Positions 1 to 9,108 of a stretch of 64,000 nucleotides of DNA are shown here, one piece after another. Within the stretch, counting starts at the first letter, position 1. The number at the start of each line of letters is the position of its first letter. The DNA comes from Paenibacillus azoreducens (lineage in GTDB: Bacteria; Bacillota; Bacilli; Paenibacillales; Paenibacillaceae). Both the position numbers and the translations under genes were made by a program. The notes below the pieces were generated by a model. The model did not search any database and had not been told where the DNA came from. It worked only from the letters and a program-made list of their open reading frames with translations. The stretch lies in assembly GCF_021654775.1 (NCBI RefSeq), contig NZ_AP025343.1, forward strand, positions 124,001 through 188,000, read 5' to 3'.

Positions 1-1932
1 CACCAGCTGCTTGCAGATGCTAAGCCCAAGTCCGATACCCCTTCCGTCGCTTATTCCGTAAGAACCTTGCTCGTATGGAAAAAACACTCTTGCCTGCGTG
101 TCCTCATCCATGCCCACCCCTGTATCAGAAACGGAAATGATGACAGATCCGCCCCTTGTTTTGGCGGAGACGGAAATCGTCCCTTCTACCGTATATTTAA
201 AAGCGTTATGCAGCAAATTGTACAAAATCTGCACCAGTCTCTTTTCATCAGCCAGGACAGGGGGCAGCGATTCGGGAATATTCAGCTGCAGCTGAACGGG
301 TTTGCCCTCGGCCATGAATTTAAGCATTCCGGCAACGCCGGGAACGATGGATTGAATTTTCAAGGGTTCTTGCTGCAGCATGATGCGCTGCTCCTGAAGC
401 CGGGCGACATCCAGAAGGTCGCCAAGCATACGCGACATTTGGCGGCTTATGGTGATCAGCAGATCCATATCTTTGAGGCTGTTTTGATTCATGCTCTGCT
501 TCTCATTGGTCACAACGTTCTGGGCGATATTCATGATCCCATGCAACGGGGTTCTCAATTCATGTGACGTATTGGCCAGAAATTGGTCTTTCCGTTTGTC
601 CGCCTTCTTCAATTGTTCGTTAAGCAGGGCATTTTCATTGGCGTGACGGAAGTATTTTTTGAACCAATAGGTAGAGAATCCGGCAATGGATGTGATGATA
701 TCGATTGGATAATACACCACGGTATCTTCTCTGAAAGTATCCCATAGACCCCAAAGAAAATTGGATGTGATGCCGGCAGCGGACAGCAGCAAAAAAACGA
801 TGTCCTTGTCGGTTTGCTTCCTGAAGATCATTCCACCGACGATATATAGAAACCAGGCGAATGGAAGCGTGTAGAAGAAATGAAATATACCCAAGTCGAC
901 CGCTGCATTGACCAGCGAGGCGTTTGCTGCAAGAAGGAACCCCGCAAAAGCAGCGGTCACAACGGCGTACACTCGAATCCATTGTTTTTTCTGGGGGATC
1001 GAAGTGAATCTCCTGAACACCACCAGAATCAGAAACGTCTGCAGCAGAAGGGCAAGCAGTTTTATTTTGAGTGCCCATGTGTAATTGGCCGGCAGCCATA
1101 AATAAAGGATGTTATCGTGGCCGGCCACGATGGATATTGCAAAGGACACCGTTACCAAGGCAACAAAAAGCAGCGTTTTTTCTTTGGGATTAAAAACATA
1201 AAGAATAAGAGCGTAGAAGCTGTGAAGCAAAATAACGATAAACGTAACGAGCTGAAATCCGATCGAATACCAGCGCACATAATCGATTTCTGCCTGCGTG
1301 CCGAAACGAAGCGTCCTCAGGATTCCGCCATTGTACGGATCATCGAAATTGGCCACCCGAATGAGCAGCTCGACTTCCGTCGCTCCTTTTTTAAAATAAG
1401 AAGCCGTGTATGAAACATTTTGCGGCTTATACTTGTCCGGATTCACATCGGGCTTGCCGATGTCATTTCCGGGAATGCCATTGATCTCCACGCCGGATGA
1501 GGCTTGTATCCCCTGAAGCCAAAATGCTACAGGCTCCTCCAGCGGATCGGTTAAAATACGCAGCCTATATGTTCCGTACCCATATGACAATGAATCGGGG
1601 TTGTTTTTTTTCAGTCCGCTGCTCCAGTCTCCTGGAACCCGGATAAAGCGGGCCGATTTCTCATCATGATTTTGTATCTCCTTATGTGAGATTAGTTTCC
1701 CGGGATAAAACTGCCACTCCCCATCCAGCCGGATCGAGGCGGATTGCCCCAGGTCTTGGCCGCGCAAATCGAGCACGCCAAGAGTAACCCCGGTGTGCTT
1801 GGACGAAGGGAAGATCTCAAGCCAAATCCACCTCAAGCCTTGAAGAACGGCAAGAAGCAGCAAAATGGTGCTTATATTTTTAAAGGTGGTTTTTTGGGTT
1901 ATTTTCGTCATCATGCATAAGAAATTCGACAT
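1..1932 (-). CDS. 7TM-DISM sensor histidine kinase (C-terminus cut by window edge)
   Basis: The minus-strand frame stays open from about 1932 to base 1. It reads as a membrane sensor kinase: a short N-terminal hydrophobic segment, an extracytoplasmic beta-rich region (about residues 40-200) typical of 7TMR-DISM sensors, roughly seven membrane segments (about 215-400), then a HisKA domain with the H-box SHELRTPLHGI near residue 457 and the start of an HATPase domain (N-box LLHNAFKY, G-box GRGIGLGLSICKQ). It should autophosphorylate on that histidine and pass the phosphate to a response regulator outside the window. ATGs lie at 1932, 1914 and 1911. The 1932 start has AGGAA about 12 bases upstream and the others have nothing better, so the start is uncertain by up to seven residues. 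The ligand cannot be inferred; DISM domains in general bind carbohydrate-like or unknown ligands. Confidence 0.88.
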   Translation of the reverse strand, partial: MSNFLCMMTKITQKTTFKNISTILLLLAVLQGLRWIWLEIFPSSKHTGVTLGVLDLRGQDLGQSASIRLDGEWQFYPGKLISHKEIQNHDEKSARFIRVPGDWSSGLKKNNPDSLSYGYGTYRLRILTDPLEEPVAFWLQGIQASSGVEINGIPGNDIGKPDVNPDKYKPQNVSYTASYFKKGATEVELLIRVANFDDPYNGGILRTLRFGTQAEIDYVRWYSIGFQLVTFIVILLHSFYALILYVFNPKEKTLLFVALVTVSFAISIVAGHDNILYLWLPANYTWALKIKLLALLLQTFLILVVFRRFTSIPQKKQWIRVYAVVTAAFAGFLLAANASLVNAAVDLGIFHFFYTLPFAWFLYIVGGMIFRKQTDKDIVFLLLSAAGITSNFLWGLWDTFREDTVVYYPIDIITSIAGFSTYWFKKYFRHANENALLNEQLKKADKRKDQFLANTSHELRTPLHGIMNIAQNVVTNEKQSMNQNSLKDMDLLITISRQMSRMLGDLLDVARLQEQRIMLQQEPLKIQSIVPGVAGMLKFMAEGKPVQLQLNIPESLPPVLADEKRLVQILYNLLHNAFKYTVEGTISVSAKTRGGSVIISVSDTGVGMDEDTQARVFFPYEQGSYGISDGRGIGLGLSICKQLV

Positions 1933-2138
1933 AAAACGCGTGTATTCCTGTTCAATAGCGGAAATGAGGCGATGATCTTCTCGAGGTGGGCGGTAGTTCA
2001 CGGAAAACAAATGCCAGATACAAATGAACTTTCCGTATAGGCTATTCGTATTATAGTTATTCTACTGGAAAAGCGCATGGAAAGAAGATATGGTGCTGCA
2101 TTAAGATGTATATCACACCAATGGAAAGGTGAAGGAAG

Positions 2139-2852
2139 ATGCTCAAAATAAAACATTTTACCAAGAGCTATAAGGGTGGCAAAAAGGCCGTAAACGACTT
2201 GAATTTAGTGGTCGAGAAAGGCGACATTTATGGTTTTATCGGACATAACGGTGCGGGAAAAACAACAACGATCCGATCGGTTGTTGGTGTCCTCGACTTT
2301 GAAGAAGGGGATATTGAAATTGACGGCATCTCGATAAAAAAAGATCCGGTTGCCTGCAAAGCGGTTACTGCGTACATTCCCGATAACCCGGATCTATACG
2401 ATCATCTTACCGGCATACAGTACTTGAATTTTATTGGCGATCTCTTTAGCGTTTCCCAAGCAGATCGTGAGCTGCTCATTAAGAAATATGGCGATGCTTT
2501 TCAGATTACAGCCAGTTTAGGCGATTTGATCTCCTCGTATTCTCATGGCATGAAGCAAAAGCTGGCTATTATTTCTGCTCTTATTCATAAACCAAAGTTG
2601 TTAGTACTGGACGAACCTTTTGTTGGACTTGATCCGAAGGCTGCCCACATGTTAAAGACGATCATGGCAGAGCTGTGCAGTAACGGCGGTGCCATCTTCT
2701 TCTCAACCCATGTACTTGATGTTGCAGAAAAGCTATGCAATAAAATTGCTATCATTAAAGCGGGCCAATTGGTAACCCATGGCAAGACAGAAGAAGTTAA
2801 GGGTGACAACAGCCTTGAAGATGTGTTCCTGGAGTTGATAGACAATGATTAA
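2139..2852 (+). CDS. ABC transporter ATP-binding protein
   Basis: This 237-residue nucleotide-binding subunit powers the membrane protein encoded next. Visible motifs are Walker A GHNGAGKTT (about residues 35-43), an ABC signature reading SYSHGMKQKL instead of LSGGQ, Walker B LLVLDEP, and the switch histidine in FFSTHVLD. The atypical signature (SYSHG) is common in bacterial ABC-2 exporters of antibiotics, sodium or unknown substrates. The start ATG follows AAAGGTGAAGGAAG. The stop overlaps the permease start by 8 bases, indicating translational coupling and a two-gene operon. The substrate is unknown. Confidence 0.93.
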   Translation: MLKIKHFTKSYKGGKKAVNDLNLVVEKGDIYGFIGHNGAGKTTTIRSVVGVLDFEEGDIEIDGISIKKDPVACKAVTAYIPDNPDLYDHLTGIQYLNFIGDLFSVSQADRELLIKKYGDAFQITASLGDLISSYSHGMKQKLAIISALIHKPKLLVLDEPFVGLDPKAAHMLKTIMAELCSNGGAIFFSTHVLDVAEKLCNKIAIIKAGQLVTHGKTEEVKGDNSLEDVFLELIDND

Positions 2853-4443
2853 TATATGGAGATTAACGAAGATACAGCTGCTTTCTTCATTTGGCTTGAA
2901 TAAAGCATTGCATACGCGCGATGTTAAGGAAAGACGTAAATTCCTTCTGCTGAGCAGCGGTATTCTCATTGGTGTGGTCATGATTGCAGTGTTTTCATTT
3001 GGATACAGCTTCATGATGGCACAGGCCTTTGAACAAATAGGCCGTATGGATCTGCTGCTGGCCGTTATGATGGCGGTAACTTCTATTATCGGGTTCTTTA
3101 CAACGATCTATAAAGCAAGCGGAGTATTATTTGGTTTTAAAGATTATGATTTGGTCATGTCGTTGCCTATCCCAACTAGCCATGTCGTAGCGAGCCGTGT
3201 TCTTCAGCTGTATGCGCTGAATTTATTTTTCACTGTGATGGTGATGCTGCCAGCCGGTGTGGTTTATGCAATAAAAGTGAACCCTCAAGCGTTATATTAT
3301 CTGTTTTTTCTGATAGCACTTATGTTTATTCCGTTACTGCCCATCATTGCGGCAACCATTATCGGCGCACTGATCAGCTGGATTTCCTCCCGTTTTAAAG
3401 CGAGTCGAATGATCAGCCTCATTCTAACCATGGTTGTCATCATTGGAGTTATGATTGGTTCGTCCCGCATCAACGGAAATGAGCAGGCACTTGTCGATAT
3501 GAGTACACAAATGGCAGACATGATATTTAAGCTGTATCCTCTTGCAGCCATGTATGTAGATGCCGTTTGCTCTTATCGAATGGGTCCATTGCTATTATTT
3601 ATTACAAATTCTATGCTGGCTTTTATACTGTTTTCCACTATACTGGGCACGAGATATAAAGCTATACACACTGGCTTAACGACTTCTCATGCAAGCAGAA
3701 AATATACAATGAAGCCGCTAAAAACATCTTCTCCTTTTCGTGCCTTGTACAAGAAGGAGCTGCGTCGATATATCAGTTCTCCCTTATATGTGCTGAATAC
3801 GGGTATAGGCATGATTATTTTGCTCGTGACATCGATTGCCTTATTGTTTATTAGCACGGAGAAACTTGGGCAACTGATAGAAATTCCGCAATTGTCCGAT
3901 TACCTGAGCAAAATGGCTCCACTGGTCGTTTCTTTGTTCGTCATTTTAAGCTGTACAGCGTCAAGTGCTATTTCTCTCGAAGGAAACAATCTATGGATAC
4001 TAAAAAGTTCGCCGGTATCAAAGAAATCCATATTGCTCAGCAAAGTTGCGGTGAATCTCACCGTTACAATACCTGTCTCGATGATTAGCTGCGTGATGCT
4101 CATGATATCGCTGCGCACTGGATGGATTGAAAGCTTGTTATTGCTTGTTATCCCATTAATATATGCGTGTTATTCGGCGCTGATGGGAGTTATTGTCAAT
4201 TTGAAGCTTCCTAACCTGGAGTGGACAAGCGAAGTCACGGTGATCAAACAAAGTGCGTCGGTATTCGTGTCCATGTTCACGGGCTTCATCAGTATAGTCG
4301 TTCCATGTGTTGTACTGTTTCTTCTATCCCATGTAAATGGCAATCTGATCTTGTTAGGCATTGGAGCAATCATGTTAGCTGTATGCAGTGTGATGTATAG
4401 ATACATCCAGATCAAAGGGGAGAAGCTGTTTCAGGCTCTTTAA
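2845..4443 (+). CDS. ABC-2 type exporter membrane protein
   Basis: A 532-residue polytopic membrane protein overlapping the preceding ATPase gene. It has about a dozen hydrophobic stretches in two halves separated by a polar region around residues 280-310, consistent with a fused or large ABC-2 permease. Pairing and overlap with the ATPase make it the transmembrane subunit of an exporter. No substrate-specific motif is seen. A strong hairpin terminator follows 11 bases after the stop, so the operon is just these two genes. Confidence 0.88.
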   Translation: MINIWRLTKIQLLSSFGLNKALHTRDVKERRKFLLLSSGILIGVVMIAVFSFGYSFMMAQAFEQIGRMDLLLAVMMAVTSIIGFFTTIYKASGVLFGFKDYDLVMSLPIPTSHVVASRVLQLYALNLFFTVMVMLPAGVVYAIKVNPQALYYLFFLIALMFIPLLPIIAATIIGALISWISSRFKASRMISLILTMVVIIGVMIGSSRINGNEQALVDMSTQMADMIFKLYPLAAMYVDAVCSYRMGPLLLFITNSMLAFILFSTILGTRYKAIHTGLTTSHASRKYTMKPLKTSSPFRALYKKELRRYISSPLYVLNTGIGMIILLVTSIALLFISTEKLGQLIEIPQLSDYLSKMAPLVVSLFVILSCTASSAISLEGNNLWILKSSPVSKKSILLSKVAVNLTVTIPVSMISCVMLMISLRTGWIESLLLLVIPLIYACYSALMGVIVNLKLPNLEWTSEVTVIKQSASVFVSMFTGFISIVVPCVVLFLLSHVNGNLILLGIGAIMLAVCSVMYRYIQIKGEKLFQAL

Positions 4444-4454
4444 AAAGCGGCACA

Positions 4455-4495
4455 GGGCTTGATCGGATAGAACGATCGGGCCCGTCACGTTTTTC
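4455..4495 (+). terminator. Rho-independent terminator of the ABC exporter operon
   Basis: An 11-bp stem (GGGCTTGATCG pairing with CGATCGGGCCC, two G-U pairs) with a 7-base loop is followed after a short spacer by a T-rich tract. It lies between convergent genes and may partly serve the lactate permease gene on the other strand. Confidence 0.75.
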
Positions 4496-4512
4496 ATTTT
4501 ACAAAGGCTGCC

Positions 4513-6087
4513 TTACAGTAACAATGATAATACAAATGTCCAAATACATACAAAGGTCAGGAATCCTATACTGTATTTTAAAACCATTTTCGTTAAAACA
4601 GACTCTTGACCTGTTTCGCCGACAGCAGCTGTTGCAATGGCAATAGATTGCGGGGAAATGAGTTTTGCCATCGTGCCTCCCGCAGTATTGGCGGAAACCA
4701 GCAATGCCGGATTTGTCCCTATAATATGGCCTGCAGTGGCTTGAATCGGCGCAAACAATGTATTGTTGTTCACGACGGACCCCGTCATAAATACCCCTAT
4801 CCAGCCTAAAATTGGCGATAATAATGGAAAGAAGTTTCCGGTTGCCGCAATCTTTTCACCTATTGCACTTGTTAAGCCGCCATAAGTCATTAATTTAGCT
4901 ATGCCTAGGATTGCGCAGATCATCACAATGGGAATCCAAAATTCCGCAACTGTTTTTCCAAAGAGCGAAAATCCTTTTGAGAAACCGATGGATGTTGTCG
5001 TCATTATTGTTGTTAGGACGGCAAGCAAGATGGCCGTACCCGTTGCACTTATTAAATCGATTTTCGAGATCAGCGTAGAGCCCGGTATTTTAAAGGCTAA
5101 TGTCGTAAAATCCAGAGCCCCGCCTTCCGTAAACAGACCTTTAAATGCAGGCAGGCTCCATATTAAAACAAATATGCTTAATAAATAAAATGGAGACCAA
5201 GCCTTGATAATATGAACAACCGTATGTTTTTCCGTTTGAACCGCTCGATCATTCAGTAAGAAGATATGCTTTGGCTGCCATTTTTTCGAAAATAAGGCCA
5301 GTATCCCTAAAGCTAGCAAAGAAGGAATGATATCAGCCAATTCAGGCCCCATTATCAATGTAATCATGGCTTGAGATGCTGTATAGGTGACAGATACCAC
5401 TAAAATGGCTGGCAGAGTTTCTTTAATTCCTTTAAATCCATCCACTAACCAAATGAGCAGAAACGGAATGGTAAAATTGATTATAGGCAACGTCAACGCC
5501 GTCATCATGGATACATCCATGGAAGTTACATTACCTTTTAAGTTTAATGCACCTGTTATGGCAACAGGAATTCCGATTGCTCCGAACGCTCCGGAAGCAC
5601 CATTAGAGATTAGACATAACATGGCAGCTTGCAAAGTTTTGAATCCTAAGGAAACTAATAGAACGGCGCAAATTGCGATGGGCACGCCAAAACCCGCAGC
5701 ACCTTCAAGAAAGGCATTAAAGCAAAAACCAATGAGTAAAAGTTGAAGACGCTGATCTTGCGAAATGCCGGCAATACTCGCACGTAATATGTCGAATTTT
5801 CCCGATATTACGGATGTCTTATATAACCAAACAGCCATAATAATAATGTAACCAATGGGCCAGATTCCTTGAATTACGCCTTGTATCACACTACCCATGG
5901 ATTCACCGAACGGCAAGTCAAATAAAAACATCGAAATCAAAAAGGTAATCACCAAGTTCAGTAAAGCTGCATGGATCCCTTTCATTTTAAATAGGGTCAA
6001 ACATAAAAGGAATGAAATAATGGGAACAGCCCCGACAAGCGAGGAGATCATGAGATTGTGAAATGGGTCAAAGGTTTCTACTAGCAT
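4513..6087 (-). CDS. lldP: L-lactate permease (LctP family)
   Basis: A 524-residue polytopic protein of the LctP family, which takes up lactate (and often glycolate) in symport with protons. Recognisable family blocks are FDPFHNLMISSLVGAVPI at the N-terminus, EGAAGFGVPIAIC, SNGASGAFGAIGIPVA and SANTAGGTMAKLISPQ near the C-terminus. I start it at the ATG at 6087, preceded by GGGAG at 7 bases. A longer reading from 6135 would add 16 residues but has no ribosome site. No lactate dehydrogenase or regulator gene is adjacent, so it stands alone. The 250-base gap to the divergent gene should hold its promoter, which I could not define. Confidence 0.93.
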   Translation of the reverse strand: MLVETFDPFHNLMISSLVGAVPIISFLLCLTLFKMKGIHAALLNLVITFLISMFLFDLPFGESMGSVIQGVIQGIWPIGYIIIMAVWLYKTSVISGKFDILRASIAGISQDQRLQLLLIGFCFNAFLEGAAGFGVPIAICAVLLVSLGFKTLQAAMLCLISNGASGAFGAIGIPVAITGALNLKGNVTSMDVSMMTALTLPIINFTIPFLLIWLVDGFKGIKETLPAILVVSVTYTASQAMITLIMGPELADIIPSLLALGILALFSKKWQPKHIFLLNDRAVQTEKHTVVHIIKAWSPFYLLSIFVLIWSLPAFKGLFTEGGALDFTTLAFKIPGSTLISKIDLISATGTAILLAVLTTIMTTTSIGFSKGFSLFGKTVAEFWIPIVMICAILGIAKLMTYGGLTSAIGEKIAATGNFFPLLSPILGWIGVFMTGSVVNNNTLFAPIQATAGHIIGTNPALLVSANTAGGTMAKLISPQSIAIATAAVGETGQESVLTKMVLKYSIGFLTFVCIWTFVLSLLL

Positions 6088-6293
6088 GATAGTGCTCCCT
6101 TTTATGTGTTCTTTACTTTTAAACAAGCTATCCATTCAGTCAGCATCCACCATATTTTTTGCAATGTATTAGGAAATATTCAAATTTTTCCCGACCGAGC
6201 GAAGATCACTTATGGAGGTCGCAAGAAGAGGCGTTCAGCGGTGCAGTACATTAATGCCTTAGACGGCTAATTTATGTTCAAAATTTTTTGGGC

Positions 6294-6299
6294 TATAAT
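6294..6299 (+). promoter_or_regulatory. -10 box (TATAAT) upstream of the YdeI-like gene
   Basis: A perfect TATAAT is seen. The -35 region (TTTATG at 17 bases) is weak. Transcription would begin near 6306, which argues against translation from the ATG at 6306 and for the TTG at 6342. Confidence 0.5.
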
Positions 6300-6341
6300 G
6301 AGTGAATGGATATTCGAATACATGTAGAGGATGGAGTAGAA

Positions 6342-7013
6342 TTGTCAAAATCTATTGTGGAAAAATTGGGTCTGCAAAAGTACAAGCGAGTGGCGATATT
6401 AAATCAGCCTGAAGGCACGGATTATTTCGCAGAGTTGACAGGTTATGATACAGCACTCAACGGGAATGCGTATGATCTCATATTTGCTTTTGTGCTGGAT
6501 CTGGAGTCGTTAAAGGAGCTTGTGAACCGCGTCATTGAACGGCAGCATCTGCAAAAGAATGGCTATCTTTTTGCGGCATATCCTAAAAAGGGAAATAAAG
6601 TGTACGCTACGTTCATCCACCGCGATGATTTGCTTGCGGGACTCGGAAGCGATGAGCAGGGGTATATTGGGACAAGCAATATTAAATTTGCGCGCATGGT
6701 GGGGTTGGACGATGTTTTTACAGTTGTCGGTTTCAAGGAGGATGCAAAGGGTAGAGGCCAGACGTCTTCCAAACCAAGTCAGTGCGTGGATGATTATATT
6801 TCATTGATTCCCAACGTGGAGAAGGATTTGGAGGATACCCCGGAGTTGCTCGCTATTTACCAATCTCTTACCCCAGGGTACCGTAAAGATTGGGCTCGTT
6901 ATGTGTACAGCGCCAAACAAGAGGCAACACAAGCGAAACGCCGGGAAGAAATGAAAATGATTCTCCAGGCAGGTTATAAAAGCCGCGATCTTTATCGTAA
7001 GGATCATCCATAG
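6342..7013 (+). CDS. YdeI/OmpD-associated family protein
   Basis: A 223-residue soluble protein. The C-terminal half carries the pattern of the YdeI/OmpD-associated (bacteriocin-protection-like) family: LTPGYRKDWARYVYSAKQEATQAKRREE. The N-terminal half contains SIVEKLGLQKYKRVAILNQP and a DUF3052-like segment. The start is taken as TTG at 6342 because GGAG lies 5 bases upstream and homologous proteins begin with this SKSIVEKL block; the upstream ATG at 6306 coincides with the predicted transcription start. The molecular role of this family is not established; some members bind small cyclic compounds. Monocistronic. Confidence 0.8.
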   Translation: MSKSIVEKLGLQKYKRVAILNQPEGTDYFAELTGYDTALNGNAYDLIFAFVLDLESLKELVNRVIERQHLQKNGYLFAAYPKKGNKVYATFIHRDDLLAGLGSDEQGYIGTSNIKFARMVGLDDVFTVVGFKEDAKGRGQTSSKPSQCVDDYISLIPNVEKDLEDTPELLAIYQSLTPGYRKDWARYVYSAKQEATQAKRREEMKMILQAGYKSRDLYRKDHP

Positions 7014-7131
7014 TATATAAAATCCCTGTAACTGTGCCATCCCCTAATCATTCTAATTAAACTTTACCTATCAGGTCTTAGAAAACCTTGTTATCATACA
7101 TGGTAAGGCTTAACATATTAGGGGGATTTGA

Positions 7132-8259
7132 ATGTTGAACGTATTTCATGTTGCCCAGACCCTTATGGATTATGTTGGAAAAGTTTATCCCGAAGAAGTT
7201 GCGATTATTGCTTATTACGGGTCATATGCTCAAGGAACTGCCACAAAGCGTTCTGACCTGGACTTCGATTTCATTCCAGCCACATCAAAAGGATACCAAG
7301 CGAGTATTCAGTTTATTATTGATGGCATAAGTTTTGATTTTTGGCCCATTAGTTGGGAACGAGCGGAAAGAATGGCCTCATTCCAAGACGAAAAAACCAC
7401 GATTATCGCGGATTCTAAGCTTCTGTATGTTCGTTCGGACGAGGACCGAAAAAGATTTATGAAGCTTCGGGATACCATTTCTACAATGCAGGGCCTGGAA
7501 AATGTACAAAGGATGGTTGAAAAAGCAGAATCGGAGCTTCATAATGTTTATGTGCATTTGTATAAGATGAGCCGTGCTGGCGATTCCGAAAATATAACAT
7601 TTTATAGAACAGAAGCATATGGAGTTTTAACGAAGGTATTACAAAGTCTTGCGCTTTTAAATAGAACTTATTATACAAGAGGTTTTGGAAAAAATAAGGG
7701 GCAAATTCTAAGTTTGCCATTGAAATCGGCGTACTTAGAGCTGCTTATGGAAACGATTATGCACAGCGACGTGAACACCGACATTCTTCAGGCTTGTGAA
7801 AAACTTACGGAAGAAACGCTTAAATTGGTGCTGGATCAAAAAGAAAAGCACTACCACTCTCCTTCTTACCCCGATAGAATGAAAGGCTTTTACGAGGAGA
7901 TAAAGGGAGTTTTAGATAAAATCATTACGGCTTGCGAAATGAATGATTACGATACAGCATTTTTCTCTGCTGTCCATGTGCAGGACGAAATTGCCGCCTT
8001 CTTATTCTACGCGGAAACGGGACACTGGCCCTGCGACTTGATAATCGATTCATCCGATCTGGACATCTACAAGCGATTGGGATTCCCGGATCTGGTCGCA
8101 ATGCTAAATTCCCGTGATTTATCGCGATTACAAGCCGCTGTAGAGCACTTAAGCACTCTCTTAAAGGGGCATCTCCGAACTAAAGGAGTCGAAATCAACT
8201 GTTTTGAAAACATTGAACAGTTCACAGCATTTCTTGAGGAGAGGGAGGGTTCAGCTTAA
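7132..8259 (+). CDS. Nucleotidyltransferase-domain protein
   Basis: A 375-residue protein whose N-terminus has the pol-beta nucleotidyltransferase signature: YYGSYAQGTATKRSDLDFD (Gly30-Ser31 and the metal-binding acidic pair Asp42/Asp44). The rest is helical, reminiscent of the C-terminal helical domains of kanamycin-type nucleotidyltransferases. It could adenylylate a small molecule or a protein; the sequence does not say which. AGGGGG lies 6 bases before ATG. It is a single gene between the YdeI-like gene and a convergent lipoprotein gene, with a hairpin after the stop. Confidence 0.82.
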   Translation: MLNVFHVAQTLMDYVGKVYPEEVAIIAYYGSYAQGTATKRSDLDFDFIPATSKGYQASIQFIIDGISFDFWPISWERAERMASFQDEKTTIIADSKLLYVRSDEDRKRFMKLRDTISTMQGLENVQRMVEKAESELHNVYVHLYKMSRAGDSENITFYRTEAYGVLTKVLQSLALLNRTYYTRGFGKNKGQILSLPLKSAYLELLMETIMHSDVNTDILQACEKLTEETLKLVLDQKEKHYHSPSYPDRMKGFYEEIKGVLDKIITACEMNDYDTAFFSAVHVQDEIAAFLFYAETGHWPCDLIIDSSDLDIYKRLGFPDLVAMLNSRDLSRLQAAVEHLSTLLKGHLRTKGVEINCFENIEQFTAFLEEREGSA

Positions 8260-8314
8260 GCTTATGAAAACAGTAAGTGATTATTCAAACAAGAGATCAT
8301 CCCGTGCATAGAAA

Positions 8315-8348
8315 AATGACCAAGTAAGTAAATCCTTGCTCGGTCATT
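8315..8348 (+). terminator. Hairpin after the nucleotidyltransferase gene
   Basis: AATGACC (8315-8321) pairs with GGTCATT (8342-8348) around a 20-base loop. There is no strong T-run, so this is a tentative terminator shared by two convergent genes. Confidence 0.35.
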
Positions 8349-8428
8349 CGCTTTAGACTGTAAGCGCTTGCACCGCTTGTCGCTCCTAGAAATAAAAATA
8401 ATGTTAATATCGCGGGGATTGTTTTTTT

Positions 8429-8803
8429 TCATTTTATATCCTCCTTGTTCAAAGTTTGTTCTATTAACAAGATAAAGTCTCCCTTGGATTTAACTGCGAT
8501 GGCTTTAGCAGTTTCAAATCCTTCAACTGAGTAAATTTCTGAACCAACTTCATATTCGTTTGAAAAAGTTCCGTGGTACTCTATATTTTCGTCCCTTGCA
8601 AAAACTTCAACTTCGCCGATTTTTGATCCAACTTTATCTAGCTTCTTATCCGTTTCCTTGTAAAATGTGTTGTTCCAATTGACAAAACCAAAGGCCCAAG
8701 ATTTTGAGGAACTAACTACAGTAGACTGCTTATTATTACAGCCTATGAAAAATACCAGCATCATCGATACCAAAATCAACCCGTATTTGCTTGGCTTATT
8801 TAT
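8429..8803 (-). CDS. Small predicted lipoprotein, apparent AUA start
   Basis: About 124 residues: a positively charged N-terminus (INKPSKYG), a hydrophobic core and a lipobox FIGC, then a polar domain. It is predicted to be a membrane-anchored lipoprotein on the outer face of the cytoplasmic membrane; function unknown. The only conventional start codon is TTG at 8779, which has no ribosome site and would leave a signal peptide without positive charge. Upstream, AGGCGGTGAT (9 of 10 matches to a perfect Shine-Dalgarno sequence) sits 7 bases before an ATA at 8803. Either this ATA is the start codon or an ATG has mutated and the gene is decaying. It is A+T-rich and monocistronic. Confidence 0.6.
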   Translation of the reverse strand: MNKPSKYGLILVSMMLVFFIGCNNKQSTVVSSSKSWAFGFVNWNNTFYKETDKKLDKVGSKIGEVEVFARDENIEYHGTFSNEYEVGSEIYSVEGFETAKAIAVKSKGDFILLIEQTLNKEDIK

Positions 8804-8829
8804 AATATCACCGCCTGTATTTATATTTT

Positions 8830-8846
8830 ATGGTATTATATACCAT
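8830..8846 (-). promoter_or_regulatory. Palindrome overlapping the lipoprotein -10 box
   Basis: ATGGTAT-N3-ATACCAT is a perfect 7+7 palindrome. On the minus strand it contains TATAAT, with TAGAAA (4 of 6) 17 bases upstream as -35. It lies about 30 bases before the lipoprotein start, so a dimeric repressor binding here would block the promoter. This is inference from geometry. Confidence 0.4.
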
Positions 8847-9057
8847 TAATTATTCTGTTTCTATACTAAAATGTTATTATATGTAATTTTAATATAGAAT
8901 ATGGAGAGAAATGTTATTGAAGGATAGAATAATATGGTCGAATTTTCTATAGAGTAAGGTAAATTGAGGAATAAGGTAATTGAAAAATTAGGAGGGTAGT
9001 TCTTCATTTTTGTTCACGCTGCTGAACTCTTGTTGGAAGAAGTGTTATATTAACGAG

Positions 9058-9100
9058 AAGACATCCAGTCTCGAATAGATTGTCCGACATTGGATGTCTT
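9058..9100 (-). terminator. Hairpin downstream of the Dph6-like gene
   Basis: AAGACATCCA (9058-9067) pairs perfectly with TGGATGTCTT (9091-9100), just after the stop of the minus-strand gene ending at 9109. The rest of 8847-9057 is A+T-rich and shows no gene I can support. Confidence 0.5.
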
Positions 9101-9108
9101 CAAATTTA

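Noticed and set aside
1933..2138. Promoter of the ABC exporter operon
   Set aside because: Several A+T-rich hexamers are present, but no pair of -35 and -10 boxes with proper spacing stands out.
6306..6341. ATG at 6306 as start of the YdeI-like gene
   Set aside because: It coincides with the predicted transcription start 7 bases after TATAAT and has no ribosome site; TTG at 6342 has both.
8359..8372. cre-like palindrome TGTAAGCGCTTGCA
   Set aside because: Good match to a CcpA site, but it lies between two convergent genes with no promoter to control, so a role is doubtful.
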